NCBI GenBank assembly: GCA_963841965.1
Contig: CAWJES010000004.1
Location: 62,001-126,000, forward strand
DNA: 64,000 nt
From: Palsa-459 sp963841965
Lineage (GTDB): Bacteria; Actinomycetota; Acidimicrobiia; Acidimicrobiales; RAAP-2
Reading direction: 5' to 3'
Numbering within the stretch: position 1 is the stretch's first letter; the number at the start of each line of letters is the position of its first letter. Below are positions 17,451 through 25,916 of this stretch, one piece after another. The notes below the pieces were generated by a model. That model ran no database searches, was not told where the DNA came from, and worked only from the letters and a program-made list of their open reading frames with translations. The translations under genes and the position numbers were made by a program.

Positions 17451-18175
17451 AGCTTCAGGCCCACGGCAACCGCGCCGGTCCCGGACGCCGGGTGCGTCCG
17501 CTGCAGCGCTTCGAACGGGGCGCAGCCGATCTCGATGCCCACGCCAAGGAGCTCCTTCGGCTGCAGCAGTCGGCCGCTCTGCGCCGTGCGGTCTCCCATC
17601 GTCGCCTTCTCGGCGCCGACGCGGCGGTCCGCGACGCGGTTGCGGACCTGCTCCAAGAGGAAGCCGAGCGGCCAGCCGTAGACGGTAGTCCGGACGCTCG
17701 AGAGTCCAGCCTTGGACAGCGTGGCCTCGAGGTCCCCTGGGCTGTACCGCCGGTAGTGCCCGACGTGGCGATCCCAGGACCCAAACCGCTCCTGGAACGC
17801 CGGCACCGACACCATCAGCGCCCCTCCCGGGCGCACGCGGCGGGCCCAGTCGGTGACGGAGGCGCTGTCGTCCTCCAAGTGCTCGATGACCTCGAACGCG
17901 CACACGAGGTCGAACGTGGGGTCGGGTGCCACGAGGTCGGAGGTGCCGTGGAGCACCCTGCCCCCATGAGGTTCGATGCGCGACGATGCGACCTCCCAGG
18001 AGGTGGCGTCCGGCTCGACGCCAAGGTATTCGGCCCTCGCCGCGAGCCGAGCACCGAAACCGCCCTGGCCGCAGCCGATCTCAAGGATGCGTCGCGGCGC
18101 GAGCTCGTCGAGGTAGGGCTTCACCACAGACCAGCGGAGCCGTGCGTTGACTGCGAGCGGTGGGAAGGACGGCAC
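17447..18175 (-). CDS. Class I SAM-dependent methyltransferase
   Basis: 242 residues with a Rossmann-type methyltransferase core. Motif I is 'ILEIGCGQGGFGARLA' (about 30-45), the acidic strand end is 'YLGVEPD', and 'FDLVCAFEVIEHLEDD' is motif II. A UbiE/Methyltransf_11-like C-terminal part follows. The GTG at 18175 is chosen for the 'aaggaga' seven bases upstream. Substrate unknown. It converges on, and overlaps by 4 bases, the acyl-CoA synthetase gene. Confidence 0.85.
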   Translation of the reverse strand: MPSFPPLAVNARLRWSVVKPYLDELAPRRILEIGCGQGGFGARLAARAEYLGVEPDATSWEVASSRIEPHGGRVLHGTSDLVAPDPTFDLVCAFEVIEHLEDDSASVTDWARRVRPGGALMVSVPAFQERFGSWDRHVGHYRRYSPGDLEATLSKAGLSSVRTTVYGWPLGFLLEQVRNRVADRRVGAEKATMGDRTAQSGRLLQPKELLGVGIEIGCAPFEALQRTHPASGTGAVAVGLKL

Positions 18176-18339
18176 CGGGTTGTCTCCTTGGGATCGGGAA
18201 GTCCCGTGCACCGCGAGCGGGGGTCCCGGCGCGGCACCGACGATAGTCCGGACCCGCTTCAGCCCTGCGGCATCGGGCCCGACGTGACGTCCTGCGACGG
18301 CACGACGGCACGACGCGCGGGTCCGACGGGTCCGGATCG

Positions 18340-19200
18340 TCAGCCGGCTGGCGCCAGTGCGCTCAACGTCGCGACCTGCTCGGCTGTCAGCGTGAGCTGG
18401 GCGGCCTCGCAGTTCTCCTCGGCGTGCGCGACCGAGCTCGTCCCGGGAATGGGGAGCATCACCGGACTCTTGGCGAGCAGCCACGCGAGCGACACCTGCG
18501 AGGTCGTGGCACCGGTCTCCGCGGCGATGGCCGCAACCGGCGAATCCGGGAGCGCGAGCGCGCCCGACGCCACGGGGAACCATGGGATGAACCCGATCCC
18601 GCTCGCCTCGCATGCGTGCAGGACCGTCTCGCTCGATCGGTTCGTCAGGTTGTAGAGGTTCTGGACGGACGTGATCTCGACGATCCCCCGCGCGCGCTCG
18701 AGATCCCCGGCAGTGACATTGGAGAGGCCGACCGCCCGCACCTTGCCCTCCTGGTAGAGGGCGGCGAGCAGGCCGAACTGCTCGTCGACATCGACGGTGG
18801 GATCGATGCGGTGCAGCTGGAAGAGGTCCAGTGCCTCGACGCCGAGGCGCCGCAGCGACATCTCGCACTCCTGCCGCAGGTAGTCCGGGCGCCCGCACGG
18901 GATCCACACGCCCGGCCCGGTGCGCAGCAGCCCCGCCTTCGTCGCGACCTGAACGTGACCGTACGGGTGCAGCGCCTCGAAGATCAGCTCCTCGGAGACC
19001 GCGGGACCGTACGAGTCCGCTGTGTCGATGAAGTCCACGCCGATCTCGACGACGCGACGCAACACCGCGATGGCACCATCGTGGTCCGCCGGCGGTCCCC
19101 AGATTCCCGGCCCGGTGATCCGCATCGCCCCGTAACCGAGGCGGTGGACCGCGCGGCCTCCGATCGTGAATGTTCCAGAGCGCTCTATGGGTGACGGCAT
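18340..19200 (-). CDS. Aldo/keto reductase
   Basis: 286-residue AKR (TIM barrel, NADPH-dependent). 'LGYGAMRITG' starts strand 1. The catalytic tetrad is visible as Asp and Tyr in 'FIDTADSYGP', Lys in 'VATKAGL' and His in 'LFQLHRIDP'. The C-terminal 'LPIPGTSSVAHAEEN' binds the cofactor phosphate. Such enzymes reduce aldehydes and ketones broadly, so the physiological substrate cannot be inferred. It is a single gene. Confidence 0.92.
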   Translation of the reverse strand: MPSPIERSGTFTIGGRAVHRLGYGAMRITGPGIWGPPADHDGAIAVLRRVVEIGVDFIDTADSYGPAVSEELIFEALHPYGHVQVATKAGLLRTGPGVWIPCGRPDYLRQECEMSLRRLGVEALDLFQLHRIDPTVDVDEQFGLLAALYQEGKVRAVGLSNVTAGDLERARGIVEITSVQNLYNLTNRSSETVLHACEASGIGFIPWFPVASGALALPDSPVAAIAAETGATTSQVSLAWLLAKSPVMLPIPGTSSVAHAEENCEAAQLTLTAEQVATLSALAPAG

Positions 19201-19224
19201 GCCTAGACCCTACGTCCGAGCGTC

Positions 19225-19256
19225 GCGGGGCGTCCGGACGATGCCGGACGCCCCGC
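19225..19256 (-). terminator. Hairpin terminator downstream of the peroxiredoxin gene
   Basis: A 13-bp perfect GC-rich stem (19225-19237 with 19244-19256) and 6-base loop lie 27 bases after the peroxiredoxin stop and before the aldo/keto reductase start. There is no long T run, as is common in high-GC actinobacteria. Confidence 0.65.
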
Positions 19257-19282
19257 CCACTCAGGCCGCGTCGGGTTGACCG

Positions 19283-19918
19283 CTACTTGTTGGGCTGCGG
19301 CGTGATGCGCAGGTAGGGCTTGACCGACTCGAATCCCTTCGGAAAGCGCTCCTTTGCCTCCTCGTCACTGACCGCGGGGACGATGATCACGTCCTCGCCG
19401 TCCTTCCAGTTCACCGGCGTGGCGACCTTGTAGCCGGCCGTGAGCTGCAGCGAGTCGAGGACGCGGATGATCTCGTCGACGTTGCGACCAGTCGAGGCGG
19501 GGTAGGTGAGCGTGAGCTTCACCTTCTTGTCGGGCCCGATGATGAAGACGCTGCGCACGGTCAGGGTGTCACTCGCGTTCGGGTGGATCATGTCGTAGGC
19601 GTCAGCGACCTTGCGGTCCTCGTCGGCGATCAGAGGGAAGTTGAGCGCCGAACCCTGCGTCTCGGCGATGTCGCCCTTCCAGCCCTCGTGCGACTCGAGC
19701 GAGTCGACCGACAGGCCGAGGAGCTTGGTGTTGCGGGCATCGAAGTCGGCCTTGTGCGCCGAGAAGGCGCCGAGCTCGGTCGTGCAGACCGGTGTGAAGT
19801 CCTTCGGGTGCGAGAAGAGGATCCCCCAGCTGTCACCCAGGTACTCGTACAGGGTGATCGTGCCGTCGGTGGTCTCGGCGGTGAAGTCGGGTGCGTCGTC
19901 GCCCAGTCGAACTGCCAT
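19283..19918 (-). CDS. 1-Cys peroxiredoxin (Prx6/AhpE-like)
   Basis: 211 residues. The peroxidatic Cys is in 'DFTPVCTTE' (about residue 46) with the conserved Pro and Thr of the PxxxT/SxxC motif. No second, resolving Cys is present. The C-terminal Prx6 extension 'PYLRITPQP' is intact. It reduces peroxides using an external thiol. The ATG at 19918 is set by 'aaggag' six bases upstream. It is monocistronic, divergent from the HAD gene. Confidence 0.93.
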   Translation of the reverse strand: MAVRLGDDAPDFTAETTDGTITLYEYLGDSWGILFSHPKDFTPVCTTELGAFSAHKADFDARNTKLLGLSVDSLESHEGWKGDIAETQGSALNFPLIADEDRKVADAYDMIHPNASDTLTVRSVFIIGPDKKVKLTLTYPASTGRNVDEIIRVLDSLQLTAGYKVATPVNWKDGEDVIIVPAVSDEEAKERFPKGFESVKPYLRITPQPNK

Positions 19919-20047
19919 TGTGTGCTCCTTGGTCTGTGGATACGTGGCGCAAGTGTAGCGAGCGATCCGCATTTCATCTACAAAGAGGATAGGAATGATC
20001 GGCTTTCACGCCCGGTCACGTCTGCGCAGTGCGATACTGCCCGATCC

Positions 20048-20743
20048 ATGGGACGAGATCCACTGGCCGGACCCCAGGCGGTCGCGGCGTTCGACCTCGA
20101 CGGGACGCTCACGGAGGGCGGCTCCGTGGTCAGCTGGCTGCGCGCCGTCGCAGGTCGCCGGGTGGTCACTCAGGCCGTCGTGCGCCACGGTCCCTCGCTG
20201 CTCGCTGGTGCCGTGCGGTCAGGAAGCACCGCTGACGACGCCAAGGAGCGGCTGTTCACGTCCGTGCTCGCGGGTCGTTCCCTCGACCGGGTCGTCGAGG
20301 TCTCGGACCGATTCGCGCGGGAGCACCTGCACCTGAAGGTCCGCCGGCAGGTGGCCGCCAGGCTGACGGCACACCTTGAGGCCGGGCACACCGTCGTCAT
20401 CGTGTCGGCGTCGCCGGCCCTCTACGTCCGACAGATCGCCCTCGATCTCGGCGTCGCCGGTTCGGTCTCGACCGAGCTCGAGGTGGATGAGGGTGGGAAC
20501 CTCACGGGTCGCTACGACGGGAAGAACTGCCGAGGCGAGGAGAAGCTTCGCAGGGTGCGCGAACTGCTCGACGAGCTCGGCGTCGGGGACACGGGGCCCG
20601 AGCTGCCCCTGTACGCGTATGGGAACTCGCGAGGGGACCTCCGCCTGCTCGGGTCGGCAGACCGTCCGGTTGACGTCTCCAAGCTGGGCAGGCTCGGGCG
20701 ACTCTCCCGGTTCCCGCGCCTCGAGGCCCAGCCGCTCACCTAG
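20048..20743 (+). CDS. HAD-IB family phosphatase
   Basis: 231 residues. The nucleophile motif 'AAFDLDGTLTEGG' lies at residues 13-25, the Ser/Thr motif in 'VVIVSASPALYV' (about 120), and the acidic motif IV is 'YGNSRGDLRLL', with the Lys in 'GEEKLRRV'. This is the SerB-like subfamily that includes phosphoserine and lysophospholipid phosphatases. 'CRGEEK' matches the 'C.G..K' typical of the family. The exact substrate is uncertain. The start has only a weak ribosome site. Confidence 0.85.
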   Translation: MGRDPLAGPQAVAAFDLDGTLTEGGSVVSWLRAVAGRRVVTQAVVRHGPSLLAGAVRSGSTADDAKERLFTSVLAGRSLDRVVEVSDRFAREHLHLKVRRQVAARLTAHLEAGHTVVIVSASPALYVRQIALDLGVAGSVSTELEVDEGGNLTGRYDGKNCRGEEKLRRVRELLDELGVGDTGPELPLYAYGNSRGDLRLLGSADRPVDVSKLGRLGRLSRFPRLEAQPLT

Positions 20744-20770
20744 GCGCTTCCGTGGCCGACCACCGGATTG

Positions 20771-21952
20771 CTAGCTGCGTTCGATGCCCACCGTTGGCTC
20801 GAGCGCGAGCATGCCCGAGGCACGCCCCTCATAGGTGACCTCGACTGCCGAGGCGGACTCCTTCCAGTCGAAGATTGTGGTGCCGTGCGGGCCGACGATG
20901 CCCACGTTCATCTGATACGCCCCGTCGAGCACATCGAACGACGCGAGGTCCACCGTGAGAACGGTCTCTCCCTTCGGGATGTCGACCATCGACCCCGGAG
21001 CGTCCGGATCGGTCCGGCACAGCAGCTCGCCAGTGTGCTTGTGGAACTCGAGCACGACCCCCGCGGACACCGCCTCGTCGGCCCTCACGCCGATGCGGAG
21101 GTGGACGGGATCCCCGGTGTGGATCTTGGCGCCGCCGACGACATCGACGCCCGTGATCTCCACGTTGCGAACGGCCAGGTTCTGGCGGTTCGGCGCGCTC
21201 AGGGCGTCCATGGTCGGGGTCTCGTTGAGGTGCTCGCGGAAGGTCCGCACCGCCTCGCCCGGCGTTGCGTCCGCGATCATCTTGCCGCTCTCGAGGACGA
21301 CCGCCCGGTCGCAGATCGCTCGGACCTGGTCGGCATTGTGCGAGACGAACAGGATCGTTCGGCCCTCCTGCTGGAACGTGCGGATCCTGTCAAGGCACTT
21401 CGCCTGGAACTTCTCGTCGCCGACCGCGAGGACCTCGTCGATCACGAGCACGTCCGGGTCGACGTTCACAGCGACGGCGAAGCCGAGCCTGACGTACATG
21501 CCAGATGAGTAGAACTTCACCTGCGTGTCGATGAACTGCTCCAGCTCCGCGAACGCGACGATGTCGTCGAAGACCAGGTCGATGTCCCTCTTGCTCAGGC
21601 CGAGCATCGCGCCGTTCAGATAGATGTTGTCGCGTCCGGAGAGCTCGATCTGGAATCCCGCGCCCAGCTCGAGGAGGCCGGCGAGCGAGCCGCGTACGAG
21701 GATCCTGCCGGTCGTTGGCCGAAGCACGCCGCACACGCACTTGAGGAGCGTCGACTTGCCGGACCCGTTCCTCCCGAGGATCCCGACGGTCTCACCGGCG
21801 CCGACCGCGAAGTCGACGTCGTCGAGCGCCACCAGATCCGTGTAGCTGGAACGGCCAGGGTGGATCACCCGCTCCTTGATCGACGAGTGCCGATCGCTCG
21901 AGAGCCGGAAGTGCTTCGACACGTGCTGGATCTCCACGGCGGGGGTCGTCAT
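20771..21952 (-). CDS. Polysaccharide/O-antigen ABC exporter, ATP-binding subunit (Wzt-like)
   Basis: 393 residues. The ABC domain spans about 1-250: Walker A 'GRNGSGKSTLL', a degenerate signature 'FYSSGMYVRLGFA' typical of Wzt/TagH, and Walker B 'VLVIDEVLAVGD'. A C-terminal domain of about 140 beta-rich residues resembles the Wzt carbohydrate-binding domain, which selects the polymer end. It overlaps the permease gene by one base and is the last gene of clpP-wzm-wzt. It exports a lipid-linked cell-envelope glycan. Confidence 0.92.
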   Translation of the reverse strand: MTTPAVEIQHVSKHFRLSSDRHSSIKERVIHPGRSSYTDLVALDDVDFAVGAGETVGILGRNGSGKSTLLKCVCGVLRPTTGRILVRGSLAGLLELGAGFQIELSGRDNIYLNGAMLGLSKRDIDLVFDDIVAFAELEQFIDTQVKFYSSGMYVRLGFAVAVNVDPDVLVIDEVLAVGDEKFQAKCLDRIRTFQQEGRTILFVSHNADQVRAICDRAVVLESGKMIADATPGEAVRTFREHLNETPTMDALSAPNRQNLAVRNVEITGVDVVGGAKIHTGDPVHLRIGVRADEAVSAGVVLEFHKHTGELLCRTDPDAPGSMVDIPKGETVLTVDLASFDVLDGAYQMNVGIVGPHGTTIFDWKESASAVEVTYEGRASGMLALEPTVGIERS

Positions 21953-22893
21953 CAGAGCTCCTCGGCGAAGTTTCCCTCGAGCCGTCCGAAGATCGCCACG
22001 GCGACTCCGAACGCCACGACCCCTGCGACGATGATCCCGAGGTTGACGAGCGCGAAGGTCCCGACGGACCAGGTGGGCACGACGTTGATCAGCGTGTGGG
22101 GCGTCGTCGTGAGCCGCACCGTTGTGTGCGGGTACAGGACGCGCTGGAACGTGAGGACGATGGGCGTTATCGGATTCGCAAGGTACAGCCACGCGATGTG
22201 CCAGTCGTGCAGCTTCGGGGAGATCGACTTCTCGTAGATGTAGACGATGGGGGTCGCCCAGAACCACACCTGCATCACGATCTCGATCAGGTGCCTCGTG
22301 TCGCGGAGCTTCACGTTGATCGCCGAGAGCAGGATGCCGAACGCTGCCGACACGACCACGAGCGCGGCCATCGAGATGACGAGCAACCAGAGGAGGTCCC
22401 ACTGCGGCGCCTGGCCCAGCGCGACGAAGATGATCACGAAGGCGACCGCCTGCATCACGAAGTAGATGATCTGCGCGCCGACCGCGGACAGGGGCAGGAT
22501 CTCCCTCGGGAAGGAGACCTTCTTCACGATCCCGGCGCGCTCGACGATGATCGCGGTCGACGTCAGCGTGGACCCCTGGAAGAAGTTCCACACGATGAGC
22601 CCGGCGAACAGGTAGATCACGTAATCGGGGATCCCGTTCTTCAGGACGACCGAGAACACGAAGAAGAAGACCACGAGCTGGACGAGCGGCGCGATCGTCG
22701 ACCAGAGGAGTCCGAGGACCGAGTTCTTGTACTTGACCCTGATGTCCGTGCGCGTCAGGTGGACGAGCAGGTCCCTCGTCCCCCAGAGATCTGCCAAACG
22801 GTGCGCGACGCCGTACTGCGCGGAGACGACCGTCGTCTCGCGAAGTTCAGGAGGGCGCCTGGCCGACCCCGGCGCCGTGGGAATGTCAGCCAC
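21952..22893 (-). CDS. Polysaccharide ABC exporter permease (Wzm-like, ABC-2 family)
   Basis: 313 residues with six hydrophobic segments. Family markers include 'RTDIRVKYKNSVLGLLWSTI' in the N-terminal amphipathic region and 'FPREILPLSAV' in the coupling region. It forms the channel with the Wzt-like ATPase. The start at 22893 is immediately after the clpP stop, so the three genes form one operon. Confidence 0.92.
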   Translation of the reverse strand: MADIPTAPGSARRPPELRETTVVSAQYGVAHRLADLWGTRDLLVHLTRTDIRVKYKNSVLGLLWSTIAPLVQLVVFFFVFSVVLKNGIPDYVIYLFAGLIVWNFFQGSTLTSTAIIVERAGIVKKVSFPREILPLSAVGAQIIYFVMQAVAFVIIFVALGQAPQWDLLWLLVISMAALVVVSAAFGILLSAINVKLRDTRHLIEIVMQVWFWATPIVYIYEKSISPKLHDWHIAWLYLANPITPIVLTFQRVLYPHTTVRLTTTPHTLINVVPTWSVGTFALVNLGIIVAGVVAFGVAVAIFGRLEGNFAEEL

Positions 22894-23499
22894 CTAGTGC
22901 GTTGCGGCCTGCGCGGTATGGCGTTCGATCACCGCGTCGATGAAGCCGTAGTCCTTGGCCTCCTGAGCCGTGAACCAGCGGTCGCGGTCCGAGTCAGCCT
23001 CGATGCGCTCGATCGGCTGGCCCGTGTGGAAGGCGATGCGCTCCGCGAGCATCTGCTTCATGTAGACGATCTGCTCGGCCTGGATCGCGATGTCGGAGGC
23101 CTGGCCCTGCATGGTGCCCGTGTGCGGCTGGTGCATGAGGATCCTCGAATGCGGTAGCGCGAACCGCTTGCCGGGAGCCCCCGAGCACAGCAGGAACTGC
23201 CCCATCGAGGCCGCCATCCCCAGACAGATCGTCCGGACGTCGCAACCGACGTACTGCATGGTGTCGTAGATGGCGAGGCCGTCGGTGACTGACCCGCCGG
23301 GCGAGTTGATGTACAGGCTGATATCGCGGTCAGGGTCCTCGGACTCCAAGAGCAGCAGCTGCGCGCAGATGGTGTTCGAGGTCTGCTGGTCCACGACGGA
23401 GCCGAGGAACACGATGCGCTCGCGCAGGAGACGCTGGGTGAGGTCGAATGGACTGTCGGACCCGAGTGCCCTCAGGTCGCCAAAAGGAGTGTCTGCCAT
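22894..23499 (-). CDS. clpP: ATP-dependent Clp protease proteolytic subunit
   Basis: 201 residues. The catalytic triad is complete: Ser in 'GMAASMGQFLL', His in 'RILMHQPHTGTMQG' and Asp in 'SDRDRWF'. 'LYINSPGGSVTDGLAIYDTM' is the conserved substrate-groove strand. It forms heptameric rings that degrade proteins fed by ClpX or ClpC. It stands apart from tig/clpX, so it may be an additional paralogue. It is the first gene of an operon with a polysaccharide exporter, an unusual partner. Confidence 0.95.
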   Translation of the reverse strand: MADTPFGDLRALGSDSPFDLTQRLLRERIVFLGSVVDQQTSNTICAQLLLLESEDPDRDISLYINSPGGSVTDGLAIYDTMQYVGCDVRTICLGMAASMGQFLLCSGAPGKRFALPHSRILMHQPHTGTMQGQASDIAIQAEQIVYMKQMLAERIAFHTGQPIERIEADSDRDRWFTAQEAKDYGFIDAVIERHTAQAATH

Positions 23500-23583
23500 G
23501 CACCGAGGCTACCCGCGCGGGCATGCCGACCACATCACTTGGACATAGGCTGACCAAACCTTTCGCGGAGGCGCGATGGAGAT

Positions 23584-23665
23584 GCGGGTGTGGCGGAACT
23601 GGCAGACGCGCCGGGTTTAGGTCCCGGTCCCTTCGGGGGTGGAGGTTCAAATCCTCTCGCCCGCA
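23584..23665 (+). tRNA. tRNA-Leu (TAG anticodon)
   Basis: Type II tRNA with acceptor GCGGGTG pairing with CGCCCGC (one G-U), anticodon loop TTTAGGT with anticodon TAG, a variable arm formed around CCC-TTC-GGG, and T-loop TTCAAAT. The discriminator is A. CCA is not encoded (the next bases are ccg). Confidence 0.97.
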
Positions 23666-23825
23666 CCGCCCTCGGACCGGCAGGTTGCGGTCCGAGGAAG
23701 GCTCGCGCGCGTCGTGGATGCGGCGCGCCCACGGCGCCGGTCGATCGACCCGGCTCGTCGACCAGTGTGCCGCGGGGAACACGCATCGGCGCACCTGATC
23801 GTGCGTCACGGCCGTCGGAGCATCG

Positions 23826-24767
23826 ATGAGCCGAAACCGGCGCCTTGCGGCGGGACTCCTGGTGCTTGGACTCCTCGCAGCGCCACCGCTCGCCGCTGCT
23901 GCGGGGAACGCGGGCATGCCAGCCCCGGCCACCCCGACCCAGGTGACCGCTCTCGTGGCAGGCTCGGACAAGATCCAGACCGTCCCCCAGAAGCTGCAGC
24001 CTGGACTGGTCCTCGCAGGGAGCGACATCGCACCGGCGTACTTCCCGGGCACGGCGGACGGGTGCCCGGTGCTCTCGAGATGCGCCTTCGGCGCCATCCG
24101 ATCGCACAGGACCATGGTGCTGTTCGGCGACTCGCACGCTCTGATGTGGCTCCCTGCACTTGCCCGCGTGGCGAAGGTTGCGGACGTCCGACTGCTGCTC
24201 GCGTGGATGCCATCGTGTCCCGCTGCGGACGTGGCTGTGTGGGATGCATCGACACGCTCGGTGAACGTCGAGTGCTCATCGTTCCGATCGGCGACCCTCG
24301 AGGCCATCGACAAACTCGGTCCCGCCCTCGTGCTCATCGCCGACCGGACCTCCGACGTGCCGGGTTCCGGCAACCGCCCGATCCCCGACACCCTCTGGGA
24401 GAGAGGCGAAGCGCTGACCATCGAGTCACTGCTGCGGCCAAGGACAAGGGTCGCGGTCATCGGCGACATCACCGCCTTCACGGACTCGCCGATCGCCTGC
24501 GTCGCTGCCCACCCTCGCGATGTGCAGGCGTGCTCGGTTCCGAACCCTAATCCCAAGACCCACCAGCACGTTGCGGCGGAGCTCGAGGCGGCCAACGAAG
24601 AGGGGGTCCCGTACATCAATCCTCAGCCGTGGCTCTGCACCTCCGTGTGCTCGCCCATCGTCGGAAACCTCGTTGTCTACTTCGACAGCGAGCATGTCAC
24701 CGCCACCTACGCGGAGTTCCTCACCGAGGTCTGGGCCGACGCCATCGACACCTTGCTTGCACACTGA
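23826..24767 (+). CDS. Secreted SGNH-fold hydrolase/acetylesterase-like protein
   Basis: 313 residues with a signal peptide (1-26). The mature protein resembles the SGNH domain usually fused to the C-terminus of acyltransferase-3 (OafA-type) proteins. 'VLFGDSHALMW' is block I with the nucleophile Ser, 'SCPAADVAV' is near block II, and 'VYFDSEHVTATYAEFL' is block V with the Asp-x-x-His pair. Here it stands alone without a membrane acyltransferase part. It probably adds or removes acetyl groups on exported glycans. Confidence 0.75.
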   Translation: MSRNRRLAAGLLVLGLLAAPPLAAAAGNAGMPAPATPTQVTALVAGSDKIQTVPQKLQPGLVLAGSDIAPAYFPGTADGCPVLSRCAFGAIRSHRTMVLFGDSHALMWLPALARVAKVADVRLLLAWMPSCPAADVAVWDASTRSVNVECSSFRSATLEAIDKLGPALVLIADRTSDVPGSGNRPIPDTLWERGEALTIESLLRPRTRVAVIGDITAFTDSPIACVAAHPRDVQACSVPNPNPKTHQHVAAELEAANEEGVPYINPQPWLCTSVCSPIVGNLVVYFDSEHVTATYAEFLTEVWADAIDTLLAH

Positions 24768-24890
24768 ACAGATCGCCCGGGGTCCTTGTGGATGCCACTC
24801 GAGGCGCGGATATCGTGAGTGCGGAGGTCCGGCTCGGGCCGGACGGCCGAGCGGCGTGGGCAGTGCGGTCGCGGGCTGGGAGGTGCAGGA

Positions 24891-25838
24891 ATGTCCATCG
24901 ACTACTTCGACAACGCCGGACGATCTGACGCACTTGCGGGAGGCGCGCGGATGGTGCCGATCTCGACGCCCTCGGGCACGTTCCGGGTCTGGGTCAAGCG
25001 CGTCGGGAACAACCCGAGCACGAAGGTCCTGCTCCTGCACGGGGGCCCCGGCTGCACGCACGAATACTTCGAGGCATTCGACAGCTACCTCCCGGGGGCG
25101 GGCGTCGAGTACTACTACTACGACCAGTTGGGATCGTTCTACAGCGACCAGCCCGACGATCCAGACCTCCTCGACGTCGACCGCTTCGTCGATGAGGTCG
25201 AGCAGGTCCGCGTGGCGCTCGGGCTCACCAGTGACAACTTCTTCCTCCTCGGCCACTCCTGGGGCGGCATCCTCGCCATTGAGTACGCGCTCCGGCACCA
25301 GCACCACCTCAAGGGGCTCGTCATCTCCAACATGATGTCGAGCATCCCCGCGTACAACGCCTACGCGACGTCCGAGCTGATGCCAACGATGGACCAGGAC
25401 GCTCTTGCGCAGATCAAGGATCTGGAGGCTCGCGGTGACATCGACAGTCCCCGCTATGAACTGCTCCTCAACGAGCACCACAACGTGCACCACGTGCTAC
25501 GGCTCCCTGTCGATGAGTGGCCCGATCCGGTCGTGCGGAGCTTCGCGCACACGAACAAGAAGATCTACGTGCCCATGCAAGGGCCGAGCGAGCTCGGTGC
25601 GAGCGGCTTGCTTGCTCAATGGGACCGGACCGAGGACCTGGCCCGGATTGACGTGCCCACCCTCGTTATCGGTGCCCGGCACGACACCATGGATCCGTCG
25701 TTCCTCGCCGCGATGGCAGCGCGCCTCCCGCAGGGCTCGTACCTGTACTGCCCCGAGGGGAGTCACATGGCCATGTACGACGACCAGCGCGCGTACTTCG
25801 ACGGGCTCCTGGCGTTCCTCTCGGGATCGGTCGACTAG
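24891..25838 (+). CDS. Proline iminopeptidase-like alpha/beta hydrolase
   Basis: 315 residues. 'LLLHGGPGCTHEYF' is the HGGPG oxyanion-hole motif of prolyl iminopeptidases, 'LLGHSWGG' is the nucleophile elbow (Ser about 118), and 'GSHMAMYDDQ' carries the catalytic His. The tricorn-interacting F1/PIP subfamily cleaves N-terminal Pro or other small residues from short peptides. The ATG at 24891 follows 'gggaggtgcagga'. It has no signal peptide, so it is cytoplasmic. Confidence 0.88.
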   Translation: MSIDYFDNAGRSDALAGGARMVPISTPSGTFRVWVKRVGNNPSTKVLLLHGGPGCTHEYFEAFDSYLPGAGVEYYYYDQLGSFYSDQPDDPDLLDVDRFVDEVEQVRVALGLTSDNFFLLGHSWGGILAIEYALRHQHHLKGLVISNMMSSIPAYNAYATSELMPTMDQDALAQIKDLEARGDIDSPRYELLLNEHHNVHHVLRLPVDEWPDPVVRSFAHTNKKIYVPMQGPSELGASGLLAQWDRTEDLARIDVPTLVIGARHDTMDPSFLAAMAARLPQGSYLYCPEGSHMAMYDDQRAYFDGLLAFLSGSVD

Positions 25839-25916
25839 CTGGGCGACTCCGACGCTGCGTCGACTCGGGGTCCAACGGCCCTACCGGCGTCGTCCGCGCC
25901 GTTGCAGAGTGCTCGA

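Noticed and set aside
15771..17903. Long open frame (710 codons) antisense to the acyl-CoA synthetase gene
   Set aside because: It is the high-GC mirror of a gene with full family motifs. Its translation is Arg/Asp/Val-rich without any domain.
18908..20040. OxyR-type operator between peroxiredoxin and HAD genes
   Set aside because: No ATAG-spaced dyad or other clear regulator site could be made out.
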